A stretch of 64,000 bases of DNA. Source: Paeniglutamicibacter antarcticus. GTDB taxonomy: Bacteria; Actinomycetota; Actinomycetes; Actinomycetales; Micrococcaceae. Both the position numbers and the translations under genes were made by a program. Under the pieces are notes generated by a model. That model had not been told where the DNA came from. It ran no database searches and worked only from the letters and a program-made list of their open reading frames with translations. The stretch spans positions 186,001 through 250,000 of the forward strand of contig NZ_CZJT01000079.1 in assembly GCF_900010755.1 (NCBI RefSeq), written 5' to 3'. The stretch's first letter is position 1; every line of letters begins with the position of its first letter. This document shows positions 1 to 8,277 of this stretch, one piece after another.

Positions 1-2
1 TG

Positions 3-794
3 CGCACCGGCATCGTCATCCTGGGCCTGCAGCTCTCGCTTTCGCAGATCCTGCACCTGGGCCCCGGCGTGCTGCTGGTTGTATTGCTGAGCGTCGGCGT
101 GACGTTCGGTGCGGCTCTGCTCATGGGCAAGTGGCTGGGCATCGAGCTGCCGCAGCGCCTGCTGATCGCCGCAGGGGTCTCCATTTGCGGCGCGGCCGCC
201 GTGGCGGCCACGGAGGGCGCGACCAAGGCCAAGCAGGACCAGGTGGCAACGGCTATCGGCCTGGTGGTGCTCTTTGGCACCCTGATGATCCCGCTCGTCC
301 CCGCACTCGGTGCCCTGATGGGCATGAACGACGAGGCGATCGGCATGTTCATCGGCGCCTCGACCCACGAGGTGGCCCAGGTGGTCGCCGCCGGCGGTGC
401 CGTGAGCTCCAGCGCCCTGGCCGTGGCCGTGACGGTCAAGCTGGCCCGCGTGGTCACGCTGGCCCCGATCGTGGCCGGCGTGAGCATCTACATGCGCAAG
501 AAGCACGACGTGACGGATGCCAAGAAGCCGCCGATTGTCCCACTGTTTGTCGTAGGGTTCATTGCCATGATGCTGCTGCGCACCACGGGTTTTGTGCCCG
601 CCGGCCTGCTTGAGTTTGCCAAGGTGGCGCAGACCTTCCTGCTGGCCGCGGCAATGTTCGGGCTTGGACTCGGTGTCCACCTCAAGAGCCTGATGCGTTC
701 GGGTAGCCGCTCGTTGGTGCTCGCCGCGCTGGCGACGTTGGTGATTCTGATCGTAGCCGCCGCCGGAACCATGCTCTTCCCGCCAGCCGTTTAG
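3..794 (+). CDS. YeiH family putative sulfate exporter, C-terminal part (5' end outside window)
   Basis: The reading frame is open from base 3, so the gene begins upstream of the window; about 263 C-terminal residues are present. They form a string of hydrophobic membrane segments. A stretch near the middle contains a conserved GASTHEVAQVVAAG motif and an upstream AATEGATKAKQDQ loop, both typical of the YeiH/UPF0324 family of inner-membrane proteins annotated as putative sulfate exporters. The start of the visible part (RTGIVILGLQLSLSQI) matches the family's conserved RLGIVLLG-type segment. The substrate is not proven for most members. The gene ends shortly before a strong hairpin terminator, so it is the last gene of its transcript. 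Confidence 0.85.
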   Translation, partial: RTGIVILGLQLSLSQILHLGPGVLLVVLLSVGVTFGAALLMGKWLGIELPQRLLIAAGVSICGAAAVAATEGATKAKQDQVATAIGLVVLFGTLMIPLVPALGALMGMNDEAIGMFIGASTHEVAQVVAAGGAVSSSALAVAVTVKLARVVTLAPIVAGVSIYMRKKHDVTDAKKPPIVPLFVVGFIAMMLLRTTGFVPAGLLEFAKVAQTFLLAAAMFGLGLGVHLKSLMRSGSRSLVLAALATLVILIVAAAGTMLFPPAV

Positions 795-815
795 CGCAAG
801 CCGAACAAGCACTAT

Positions 816-856
816 ATTCCCTCGAGCGGTTTCCACTCCGCTCGAGGGAATTTCTT
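816..856 (+). terminator. Rho-independent-type hairpin after the exporter gene
   Basis: A perfect 14-bp inverted repeat (816-829 with 838-851) surrounds an 8-base loop and is followed by a T-rich run. It lies 22 bases after the exporter stop codon, the expected position for a terminator. Confidence 0.85.
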
Positions 857-948
857 TGTGCCACTGCGCCAGCCGGAAAGCCTGATGTGCCGTTCGGGTT
901 GCGCCGCCTTGTCAGCCTTGGATTCTCATCGATTGCTGGGTTCTGCCG

Positions 949-1020
949 TGATCCATGGGGTCATTGGCAAGACAGCGGTTTCTGGCGCTGTTGTTCTCGG
1001 TTCGAGTCCTGGTGACCCAG
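949..1020 (+). pseudogene. Degenerate tRNA-Gln(CTG) copy
   Basis: These 72 bases align along their length with the intact tRNA-Gln at 24631-24702. The anticodon loop TTCTGG, the T-loop GGTTCGAGTCCTGG and the end ACCCAG are shared. The 5' acceptor strand (TGATCCA) no longer pairs with the 3' strand (TGACCCA), the D-stem is broken and the T-stem has a mismatch, so it should not fold as a working tRNA. It may be a decayed duplicate or a footprint left by a tRNA-targeting element. No integrase is visible nearby. Confidence 0.7.
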
Positions 1021-1251
1021 CTCTTTCGGCAATCAAATTCCAGACTTGAGCCACCGCCACCCGATTTTGATTCGATGGAAAACACCCTCTTTTTGAGAAG
1101 CTGCTGAAACATGTGGATGCCTGCCGTGGGTCGGATTTTCTGGCCCGCAGGCTGGTGCATTCGAACCCGCGAACAGATGTCATTGAGTGTTCACCCGGAG
1201 CCGGCACGGGTCGGTGATACCGTTCAGGACTGGGCCATTGCCACGAAAAGC

Positions 1252-1457
1252 GTGATGAACAAATCCATGTTTACCCTGGCTCTCACACAGGTCAGAGCGG
1301 ACATTGAAGAGGCGAATGCAGTGCTGTCGCGAGAAATCGCCGAAATCTGCATGAACTTCAGGCCGCGTAGCGCGTCGACTTTGAGAAGATGGGCGTGGGC
1401 CTTGCCGGAAAAGCACTGTCCGAGCCGTTCCTGATGACAGGGAATTCGCCCCGATGA
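1252..1457 (+). pseudogene. Possible frameshifted small ORF remnant
   Basis: Protein-like sequence runs in one frame (MNKSMFTLALTQVRADIEE and on) to about 1366. It then appears to continue in another frame as VDFEKMGVGLAGKALSEPF, ending at a TGA at 1455-1457 just before the lipoprotein gene. A TAG at 1368-1370 blocks the second frame. One frameshift would join the halves into a protein of roughly 70 residues. I recognise no family, and the evidence is only the look of the translated residues, so this is a weak call. Confidence 0.25.
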
Positions 1458-1473
1458 TGTGGAGGCCAAACAC

Positions 1474-2052
1474 ATGCCGCTAAGACTTCGTTCATTCACC
1501 AGCGGATGCCTGGCGCTGTTGGTGGCATTCGGCCTCTCCGGATGCGCGGAAGACCAGAGCCCGCTGCGGGAAAACGCGGCCAGCGATTTACATGCGGCCG
1601 TTCCGCCCATGATAGAAGACATGTCGCACCAAGCGGATCTGAAGTTCAGCTACTCACGGGACCGAGAATCGAGTTGCCTGCGGCCGGAGAACAAGGAGCA
1701 GCAGAGGCAAACGTATTGGATTGTCAGCTTGGAAGCCGCCGTGGCCAACCGCGCTGCAGGCAAAGCTGCCGTGGATGCAGCCACCGAGTACCTTGTAAAT
1801 TCCGGCTGGGACCATGTCAGCGTCAAGCCGCCGGAACCGCAAGGCCTTGAAGGAGGCGGATTCCGTAAGGGCGACCCAACAATCAGTGTGGGGCTTTTCG
1901 AAGGGGACAACAGGTTCCATATTGAAGTCTTGGCCATGACCACGTGTTTCAAGAATCCCAAGGACCACCGCATGACCCGTTCCCCCAACGACCCCGACTA
2001 CGGGACGTCCAGTTCCTACTACGACCACCTCGCCGAACAAATCGACGAATAG
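1474..2052 (+). CDS. Secreted lipoprotein of unknown function, paralog 1
   Basis: This is a 192-residue protein with an N-terminal signal (MPLRLRSFTSGCLALLVAF) and a lipobox LSGC, so it is probably a lipid-anchored exported protein. I chose the ATG at 1474 because GGAGG lies 8-9 bases upstream; a GTG at 1459 in frame would add five residues but lacks a good ribosome-binding site. The mature part carries FSYSRDRESSCLRP, KEQQ-TYWIV, MTRSPNDPDYG and SSSYYD motifs, all shared with the protein at 2373-2948. Two conserved cysteines in the mature part could form a disulfide. No enzymatic motif is visible and the role is unknown. Confidence 0.8.
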   Translation: MPLRLRSFTSGCLALLVAFGLSGCAEDQSPLRENAASDLHAAVPPMIEDMSHQADLKFSYSRDRESSCLRPENKEQQRQTYWIVSLEAAVANRAAGKAAVDAATEYLVNSGWDHVSVKPPEPQGLEGGGFRKGDPTISVGLFEGDNRFHIEVLAMTTCFKNPKDHRMTRSPNDPDYGTSSSYYDHLAEQIDE

Positions 2053-2157
2053 CGCCCCGAAAACCGGCGCCCGCGTCGCCGGAACAATGTCATTGCCTGC
2101 CGCGACGTTGCCTGTTGCGGCAGTGGGAGAACTGCCAGTCAGTCGGCCAGTAGCACC

Positions 2158-2277
2158 GTCAAACGGGACGGCCTGACGGCAGCACGAACCTCGATCCTAG
2201 AAAGCATGTCTCTGGGACTTGCCGATGAGTCAATTGCTGCCAAGATTAGTCTCAGTTTGCGCACATGCCGGCGCAAT
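2158..2277 (+). pseudogene. Remnant of a LuxR-type HTH domain
   Basis: The frame starting at 2155 reads LTAARTSILESMSLGLADES followed by IAAKISLSLRTCRRN. This matches the pattern of LuxR-family DNA-binding domains (LTPRE..LL.L...GL.DEAIA..LGVS.RTVRR). There is no plausible start for a complete regulator and the similarity stops at about 2277, so this is a fragment. It lies between the two lipoprotein paralogs, which suggests a duplicated or rearranged locus. Confidence 0.5.
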
Positions 2278-2372
2278 TGCGGCAACCCGTGGGTTGTGGT
2301 GCCCTGCTTTACTAAAGTAGTAGGGCTTTCCTTATGCGAACCGTGTACCCAAAAGACTTGGAGCCACAACGA

Positions 2373-2948
2373 ATGATGCGGATGTTTCGAGTGATGGCCA
2401 CCGGGGTCCTGACATTTGTGCTGGTTGCGGGACTCGCTGGATGTGTAGCGGAGCGGGATATTGTGCCGGATGTTTGGTTGGAAGAAGGTACCCAAAAACT
2501 TCATCAGGCAGTGCCAGCAATGATCAACGCTATGTCGCGAGAATCCAAACTGAACTTTAGCTACTCCCGAGATCGTGAAATTAGTTGCCTGAGGCCTGAA
2601 ATCAAGGAACAACAGAGCAAAACTTATTGGATCATCACATCGGAAGCGACCGTAACGGAGCTTGCCGCGGGCAAGGAAGCGGTCGCCTCTGCGGCTAAGT
2701 ACCTGACCACGTCAGGATGGACCAACGTCGGTGATAAGCCGCTGGATCCCATGGGCATTGCGGGGACAGCTTTCGTCAAGGACAATCTTTCGATTGCCGT
2801 TGAGGCTATCAAAGGTTTCGGTGACCGTTACAGGGTCGAAATTCTGGCCCAATCTCGTTGCTACGCGCATCCGATGGAACACCAGATGACGCGCTCTACC
2901 AATGATCCTGACTTCGGAAAATCCAGCTCGTACTACCTCGATGAGTGA
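2373..2948 (+). CDS. Secreted lipoprotein of unknown function, paralog 2
   Basis: This is a 191-residue lipoprotein with a signal segment and the lipobox LAGC. The ATG at 2373 is preferred because GGAG lies about 9 bases upstream; an ATG at 2334 would add an atypical hydrophilic leader. Most of the mature part aligns with the neighbour at 1474-2052: FSYSRDREISCLRPEIKEQQ, TYWI, SGWTNV..KP, MTRSTNDPDFGKSSSYY. The two are tandem paralogs that have clearly diverged at DNA level. The codons are less GC-rich than those of paralog 1. Function unknown. Confidence 0.8.
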   Translation: MMRMFRVMATGVLTFVLVAGLAGCVAERDIVPDVWLEEGTQKLHQAVPAMINAMSRESKLNFSYSRDREISCLRPEIKEQQSKTYWIITSEATVTELAAGKEAVASAAKYLTTSGWTNVGDKPLDPMGIAGTAFVKDNLSIAVEAIKGFGDRYRVEILAQSRCYAHPMEHQMTRSTNDPDFGKSSSYYLDE

Positions 2949-2990
2949 GTAGGCCGGGCAGGCCCCTGCGGATTTTTCTGTGATGCCCCG

Positions 2991-3920
2991 TTATCCCAGG
3001 GACGTGATGCCCAGGCCTCGCGCGGCAAAGCCTGCCGCGGTTCTCACGATCAGCTCCTGCATGGCGGTCGCAGCCCTGGTCAGGCTCACGTCCTTGCGAT
3101 GGGCTAGCCCAAGGGTTCGGGTCAGGCCTGGGTCCACCAACGGAACCGACCGGAGTCCGGGCCTGTCGAATAGCACCATGGCAGGCACGATCGCAACTCC
3201 CAACCCACGTTCAACCAGACGAAGGACAGCGTCCATTTCTGCCCCCTCCAGCACCACCTTCGGGCTGAGTCCACGGGCACGGTAAGCGTTCATCGTCGTT
3301 GCGCGCAGGTCATAGCTTTTGTCGAAAACGATCTGCGGCACATCCGCCAGCTCAGTGAGCGTGAAGGCGGTCTTTTGCGCGAATTTCCGGTCGGAGGCGG
3401 AGCCGATCACCACCAGGTCTTCGCGCAGCAACTGTGTAGTTTCAAGGCTGCTCATCTTGGCGGTGTCATGATCGGACGTCACCACGAGGGCCAGGTCCAG
3501 GGTTCCGCCAGCAAGTTGGTCCAGAAGGTGACGGGACCCCGATTCGCTCAGATGAAGGTCTATTCCAGGGTGGTTTTGGTGAAAGGTTCCAAGGACTTCG
3601 GGCACCATGCTGATGCACAGCGTTGGGGGAGCGCCAAGCCGAACCCGCCCCTTGTTCAGCCCTGCCAGCTCCTGCATCTCGTGTCTCACGGTTTCTGCGT
3701 CCGCGAGCATCCTCTTGGCCAGCGGAAGGAGCGTTTCTCCGGCTGCGGTGAGTGTGATGTTGCCCCGGGCGCGGTGGAAAAGCTCGGAACCGAGATCGTT
3801 TTCAAGTGTCGAAATTTGTCGGCTCAACGAGGGCTGGGCCAGATGCAGATGCTCTGCCGCGCGCGTGAAATGGCCGATCCGGGCAACTTCAATAAAACTC
3901 TGCAGCTGTTCGAGGTTCAT
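2991..3920 (-). CDS. LysR-family transcriptional regulator
   Basis: This is a 309-residue LysR-type regulator. Residues 1-60 form the winged HTH (MNLEQLQSFIEVARIGHFTR, then AEHLHLAQPSLSRQISTLE). The rest is a substrate-binding-like effector domain with the usual GxVRLGAPPT start. The frame is open far upstream (to 4721), but the family start is clearly the ATG at 3920. The gene is divergent from the flavoprotein gene at 3999 and shares a 78-bp intergenic region that holds an inverted repeat, so it probably controls that gene. The inducer is unknown. Confidence 0.9.
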   Translation of the reverse strand: MNLEQLQSFIEVARIGHFTRAAEHLHLAQPSLSRQISTLENDLGSELFHRARGNITLTAAGETLLPLAKRMLADAETVRHEMQELAGLNKGRVRLGAPPTLCISMVPEVLGTFHQNHPGIDLHLSESGSRHLLDQLAGGTLDLALVVTSDHDTAKMSSLETTQLLREDLVVIGSASDRKFAQKTAFTLTELADVPQIVFDKSYDLRATTMNAYRARGLSPKVVLEGAEMDAVLRLVERGLGVAIVPAMVLFDRPGLRSVPLVDPGLTRTLGLAHRKDVSLTRAATAMQELIVRTAAGFAARGLGITSLG

Positions 3921-3950
3921 GTTCCATAGCGTATATGCATTGAAACGACT

Positions 3951-3965
3951 CCAATAATTCATTGG
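3951..3965. promoter_or_regulatory. Candidate LysR operator
   Basis: CCAAT-N5-ATTGG is a perfect inverted repeat with the size and dyad form of a LysR recognition site. It sits between the divergent LysR gene and the flavoprotein gene. Confidence 0.45.
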
Positions 3966-3998
3966 ACTAATCATGAGCACGTTTCTAGCGTTGAAAGC

Positions 3999-5738
3999 AT
4001 GGCAACGAACATGGTTAAAGAACAGAAAATCTCCACCTCCGTCCTGGTCATCGGCACCGGCGGGTCGGGGCTGCGCGCAGCCATCGAACTCGCTGAGCTG
4101 GGAGTCGACGTCCTGGCAGTGGGCAAGCGACCACGCAATGACGCCCACACCTCGCTGGCCGCAGGCGGCATCAACGCAGCGCTCGGCACGATGGATGAGG
4201 AAGATAGCTGGCAGCAGCACGCGGCCGACACCATCAAGGAGAGCTACTACCTGGCCAACCCCCACACCGTGGAAATCGTGGCCCGCGGCGCGGCCCGCGG
4301 CATCGAGGACCTGGAACGCTACGGCATGGGCTTCGCCCGCGAGGAGGACGGCCGGATTTCCCAGCGCTTCTTCGGTGCCCACAAATTCCGCCGCACCGCG
4401 TTCGCCGGAGACTACACGGGACTGGAAATCCAGCGCACGCTGGTGCGCCGCAGCGAACAGCTCGATATCCCCATCATGGATTCCGTGTACATCACCCGGT
4501 TGCTGGTTAAAGACAACCAGGTCTTCGGCGCCTACGGCTTCGACATCAACACCGGCACCCGCTACCTGATCCACGCGGATGCAGTCATCCTGGCCGCTGG
4601 CGGGCACAACCGCATCTGGCGCCGCACTTCCTCGCGCCGCGACGAAAACACCGGCGACTCGTTCCGCCTGGCCGTCGATGCAGGTGCCCGCCTGCGCGAT
4701 CCCGAGCTCGTACAATTCCATCCCTCAGGAATCATTGAGCCCGAAAGCGCTGCCGGAACCCTGATTTCCGAGGCCGCCCGGGGCGAGGGCGGCGTGCTGC
4801 GCAATGCCTTGGGGGAGCGTTTCATGGAACGCTATGACCCGATCCGCAAGGAGCTGTCCACCCGCGACCGGGTGGCACTGGCCGCCTACACCGAAATCAA
4901 GGAGGGCCGCGGCACCGAAAAGGGCGGGGTCTGGCTGGATGTCTCCCACCTGCCGCGCAAGACCATCATGGAACGCCTGCCGCGGGTCTACCAGACCATG
5001 CTGGAGGTGCAGATGTTGGACATCACCCGCGAACCCATTGAGATCGCACCGACCGCGCACTATTCGATGGGTGGCGTGTGGGTAAAACCCGAGGACCACA
5101 GCACCGAGGTGGCCGGGCTGTATGCCATCGGCGAGGCCTCAAGCGGCCTGCACGGTGCCAACCGTTTGGGCGGCAACTCCCTGATTGAACTGCTGGTCTT
5201 TGGCCGGATTGTTGGCCAGGCGGCCGCGAAATACTCGGCATCCCTGGAGTCCCAGCCGCGTTCTGCGCAGGCCATCGCGCAGGCCCGCGGGGAAATCGAC
5301 GGCTTGCTGGCGGCCGATGGCGATGAGAACGTGCGTGCCCTGCAGCGGGGGATCCGCGACATGATGACCGAGCATGCAGGCGTGGTGCGCGACGAGGACG
5401 GATTGAAAGCGGGCCTGGCCAAGCTGGCCGAGATCGAGGAACGCATGGAGTCGGTGGGCATCCACCCGGACATTGCCGGGTACCAGGACCTCGCCCATGC
5501 CTTTGATTTGATGGGCTCCGCCCTGGCCGCGCGGGCCACCCTGGAGGCCGCGCTTGAACGCCGCGAAACCCGCGGCTGCCACAACCGCAGCGACTACCCC
5601 GAGACCGATCCGGAATTCCGGGTCAATCTGGTGTGGTCGCCCTCCACGGGAATCGTGCGTGAGGAGATTCCCGAAGTCTCCGAGGAGATCAGGGAACTGA
5701 TCCAGGAAGTTTCCACGGTGGGCAAGCTCGTCGAGTAG
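3999..5738 (+). CDS. FAD-dependent fumarate reductase / succinate dehydrogenase-like flavoprotein
   Basis: This is a 579-residue soluble flavoprotein of the SdhA/FrdA/aspartate-oxidase superfamily. Visible motifs are the N-terminal FAD-binding GTGGSGLRAAIE, the HTSLAAGGINAAL segment near residue 50 (where SdhA-type enzymes attach or contact FAD), VQFHPSG, the active-site HYSMGG and the FAD-binding HGANRLGGNSLIE. The C-terminal helical region ends with CHNRSDYPETDP, which resembles the SdhA C-terminus. No iron-sulfur subunit or membrane anchor is adjacent, so it is not a standard succinate dehydrogenase operon. A stand-alone fumarate reductase, an L-aspartate oxidase or a dehydrogenase of another C4-like acid is possible. 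It is probably controlled by the divergent LysR protein. A bidirectional hairpin follows it. Confidence 0.8.
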   Translation: MATNMVKEQKISTSVLVIGTGGSGLRAAIELAELGVDVLAVGKRPRNDAHTSLAAGGINAALGTMDEEDSWQQHAADTIKESYYLANPHTVEIVARGAARGIEDLERYGMGFAREEDGRISQRFFGAHKFRRTAFAGDYTGLEIQRTLVRRSEQLDIPIMDSVYITRLLVKDNQVFGAYGFDINTGTRYLIHADAVILAAGGHNRIWRRTSSRRDENTGDSFRLAVDAGARLRDPELVQFHPSGIIEPESAAGTLISEAARGEGGVLRNALGERFMERYDPIRKELSTRDRVALAAYTEIKEGRGTEKGGVWLDVSHLPRKTIMERLPRVYQTMLEVQMLDITREPIEIAPTAHYSMGGVWVKPEDHSTEVAGLYAIGEASSGLHGANRLGGNSLIELLVFGRIVGQAAAKYSASLESQPRSAQAIAQARGEIDGLLAADGDENVRALQRGIRDMMTEHAGVVRDEDGLKAGLAKLAEIEERMESVGIHPDIAGYQDLAHAFDLMGSALAARATLEAALERRETRGCHNRSDYPETDPEFRVNLVWSPSTGIVREEIPEVSEEIRELIQEVSTVGKLVE

Positions 5739-5750
5739 GAAGCGAAACCC

Positions 5751-5794
5751 GCAGCGATGTGCCGCCTTGCTTGAACAAGGCGGCACATCGCTGC
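5751..5794. terminator. Bidirectional terminator between convergent genes
   Basis: A perfect 19-bp inverted repeat (5751-5769 with 5776-5794) with a 6-base loop lies between the flavoprotein gene (plus) and the cupin gene (minus). It can terminate both transcripts. Confidence 0.85.
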
Positions 5795-5812
5795 GGCCGT
5801 ACGGGCACCATT

Positions 5813-6193
5813 TTAGGGGGCGAACGTACGGTCGCCGGTGAAGAAACCCAGCGCATAGTCAGCTGTCTCGAACTTCACGAGGGTACCTTGGGGGAAGAAC
5901 AGGATGTCGCGCTCCTTCGCGCGGGTGACTTCGCCGCTTGCCATGTCGGTGACGATGAATTCCCCGGCGATGACCACCTTCGACTCATCGTAGGTGTACT
6001 CGTAGACCAGTGGCTCTCCCGCCTTCAACTCGAAGTAGCCGGCGCACAGGCGGGAACCGCCAGGGTTGGACAGCGAGTCGCCAATGTAGGCGTTCGCTCC
6101 CGGCTGGTTCATGCTTGGCAGGTTCAGGTGGCCGCCGACGGCCTTGTAGATGGCTCCGGCCTGGCTGACTTCTGCAATCGTGGTGGTTTCCAT
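5813..6193 (-). CDS. EutQ-like cupin-domain protein
   Basis: This is a 126-residue single-domain cupin. The beta-barrel pattern is seen in SRLCAGYFELKAGEPLVYEY and VVIAGEFIVTDMASGEVT, with RDILFFPQGTLVKFET near the end; this is closest to EutQ-type cupins of ethanolamine and related amine catabolism. The usual metal-binding histidines of the cupin core are not obvious, as in EutQ relatives. It is the last gene of the N-demethylase operon, 54 bases after the DUF3445 gene, and has a good ribosome-binding site (AAGGAG). A role in handling an amine-derived intermediate or in stabilising the enzyme is inference. Confidence 0.75.
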   Translation of the reverse strand: METTTIAEVSQAGAIYKAVGGHLNLPSMNQPGANAYIGDSLSNPGGSRLCAGYFELKAGEPLVYEYTYDESKVVIAGEFIVTDMASGEVTRAKERDILFFPQGTLVKFETADYALGFFTGDRTFAP

Positions 6194-6247
6194 GGCGTTC
6201 TCCTTGAGGTTGCTGTGCGCTGGCGGTTTCGGGGTGGACCGTGGGGG

Positions 6248-7252
6248 TCACTGGCCGGAGGCAAGCCACGCGGCGGCCTGCATCCGGTATTTTGAGATCC
6301 CTTTGTAGTCGGCCATGTCCTGGGGCAGTTCCTGAAGGACATGGGCCAGTGTTTCGCGCCACGCCGGGACGGATGCCAGCGCGGACAACGGCTCAAGGTA
6401 GGAACGGATCAGGAACATGATGGCACCGGAATGCGGGAGCCTGATGATGTGCTGGACCTCGACGCGCAGATGCACTCGATCGGGCAGTGCCGGATCGTGG
6501 ATAACGTTGGTGCGGTCCTGGCCCCATTCGGGGTAGGTCTCGGTTGAGGTATCCAAGCGGCCGTCCAGGCCCATCGTCCAGTTGGTCCGACGGTAGGCCT
6601 CTCCGGGCTGCAAACGCATCATGAACTGCTGGGCGCGGGCAATGATCCCTTCCTGGTGCACGCGAGGAACCGGTCCGTGGATTTCCAGGAAGCGCATCCC
6701 GACGTCAAACCCCATGGACCAGTCAGCTGCGAAGGTGACAACGCCGGAGTCCAGCCAGAGTGCGCCCTCCCGCTGGTCCAAAAGTGCGACGTCTTCCTGC
6801 ATCTGCGTGCCAAGAAACCCCAAGGGACCGCCAGGCAGGCTGGAATCGTCCCCATAGGTGAAGTCCACGCTCAAACCTTGGAGGGTGTTGGACCAGCTCA
6901 CCGTTCGCCCCGAGCGTTCCAGCCTCATGGTGTGCGGGTAATCGCGTGCCAACTGGCCCAGCACGTACAACAATGCGTCCCATTCGGCTGCCCGCATATG
7001 CGCCGCACCCGCCTGCCGCGTCGGGTCACGCCGGAGGATCTCCGCGCGCTGGGCTATTTCGGGAAGGTAGTGCGCGTCGATATCCACGATTAGGTCACCC
7101 CACCCGCCGGCCGCGGTTTCCAGCTGCTTCCCGGCGGGTTCCACATTGGTGCTGTAGCGGTAGGTGTCGGTGCGGAACGGAAACGGGAAACGCCGCAGCG
7201 ATGCCGCAGGGTCCGAACCGATATCGGGGACGGAGGTCAGCGTGACTGTCAT
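6248..7252 (-). CDS. Heme-dependent oxidative N-demethylase, alpha-subunit family (DUF3445)
   Basis: This 334-residue protein has the features of the DUF3445 family, whose characterised member HODM uses heme and reductant to turn dimethylamine into methylamine and formaldehyde. It starts with a FPFRTDTYRYSTNV segment and has a WGDLIVDIDAHYLPEIAQR block. Central stretches FAADWSMGFDVGMRFLEIHG and YRRTNWTMGLDGRLDTS, and VHLRVEVQHIIRLPHSGAIMF further on, resemble the family core. Its start overlaps the stop of the upstream reductase gene by 4 bases, so the two are co-translated. The neighbours supply the electron-transfer subunit and a DmmA-like protein, as in dmm clusters. The true substrate could be dimethylamine or another N-methylated amine. 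Confidence 0.8.
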   Translation of the reverse strand: MTVTLTSVPDIGSDPAASLRRFPFPFRTDTYRYSTNVEPAGKQLETAAGGWGDLIVDIDAHYLPEIAQRAEILRRDPTRQAGAAHMRAAEWDALLYVLGQLARDYPHTMRLERSGRTVSWSNTLQGLSVDFTYGDDSSLPGGPLGFLGTQMQEDVALLDQREGALWLDSGVVTFAADWSMGFDVGMRFLEIHGPVPRVHQEGIIARAQQFMMRLQPGEAYRRTNWTMGLDGRLDTSTETYPEWGQDRTNVIHDPALPDRVHLRVEVQHIIRLPHSGAIMFLIRSYLEPLSALASVPAWRETLAHVLQELPQDMADYKGISKYRMQAAAWLASGQ

Positions 7253-8277
7253 AGTTCCAGCTCCATTTCGGGGTCAATACTGCGCGAGACACAACACATG
7301 ATGGAAGCGGCTTCGGCCCTTTCCTCGTCGGAGAGATACGAATCCCGGTGCAGCGGCCGCCCGGCTTGAACGCCGAGGCGGCATTCACCGCAGACCCCCT
7401 GGCGGCACAAGTTCGGTATGTTCTTCCCTGCAGCTTCCAGTGCCTCGAGCAGCGTTCTTCCGGACGGAACCGCAATCCACTCGCCAGTGGAGGCCAGGGT
7501 CACCGCGAACGGATCACCTGGATCGAGTTCAGCTTGGCCAAAGGCCTCCGAGTGGAGGCGCTCGCCGGGCCAGCCAGCCGTGCGTGCCTTGGCCAGAACA
7601 TCGTCCATGAACTGCTCGGGGCCGCAAACGTACAGATGGGTGCCCAACGGCTGCTGGCGCAAGATGCGGGTGAGGCGTTGGGAGAAATCGGTTCGGTTGT
7701 CGCATTCCAGGAAACTGATCGAGGGGTTGGTTGCGGCGATCTTCCGGAGTTCCGCGGAATGGGGTCCCACCCCGTCCCGGTGCACCGAGATGACCACCGC
7801 CTCACGTCCCCACTCCGCTGCGGATCGGGCATGGGACAGGATCGGCGTGACGCCGATTCCGGCGGCGATGAGAAGATGCCGCCGCGCGGTGGTGACCGGT
7901 GCGAAGGCACTGCGTGGGCGAGCGGCCCGCACCCTGTCTCCTGGCCTCAAACCATGGATATGGCGGCTCCCGCCCGCGCCATCGTCCTGACGCAGCACGG
8001 AGATCGTGTATTCCTCCGGAAAAGTTCCGGAGCCGGTCAGCGAATACGCGTTGGTCTTGGTTCGACCGCCTGTACCGCTGCATTCCACCGCCAGATTGCT
8101 TCCGGGGACGAAGCCGGGCAGGTCCTGCTGCCCCGCAGCCCGGAAATGAACCGAGACGATGTTCTTCGTTCGTGGGACAACGGCGGAAACCACCAGTTCA
8201 AGAGCGTCGCGCAAAACCGGAGCAGGAGGAGCTTGGCGATTCTCAGGAGCAGTGATCGTGGCGGAAATTTTGCTCAT
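7249..8277 (-). CDS. PDR/VanB-type oxidoreductase (FMN, NAD(P)H, [2Fe-2S])
   Basis: This 342-residue protein has the domain order of phthalate-dioxygenase-reductase proteins. A flavin-binding barrel holds YSLTGSG at about residues 95-105. An NAD-binding domain follows, with LLIAAGIGVTPILSHA and YVCGPEQFMDDV. A C-terminal plant-type ferredoxin domain holds the cysteine pattern of CRQGVCGECRLG and a final cysteine in MCCVS. It should pass electrons from NAD(P)H through flavin and the 2Fe-2S cluster to the heme demethylase encoded next. Both ends overlap neighbours by 4 bases. Confidence 0.9.
   Translation of the reverse strand: MSKISATITAPENRQAPPAPVLRDALELVVSAVVPRTKNIVSVHFRAAGQQDLPGFVPGSNLAVECSGTGGRTKTNAYSLTGSGTFPEEYTISVLRQDDGAGGSRHIHGLRPGDRVRAARPRSAFAPVTTARRHLLIAAGIGVTPILSHARSAAEWGREAVVISVHRDGVGPHSAELRKIAATNPSISFLECDNRTDFSQRLTRILRQQPLGTHLYVCGPEQFMDDVLAKARTAGWPGERLHSEAFGQAELDPGDPFAVTLASTGEWIAVPSGRTLLEALEAAGKNIPNLCRQGVCGECRLGVQAGRPLHRDSYLSDEERAEAASIMCCVSRSIDPEMELEL

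Noticed and set aside
3921..4721. N-terminal extension of 267 residues on the minus-strand LysR frame
   Set aside because: It is antisense to the flavoprotein gene. The LysR family start is the ATG at 3920, and GC-rich DNA often keeps such frames open.
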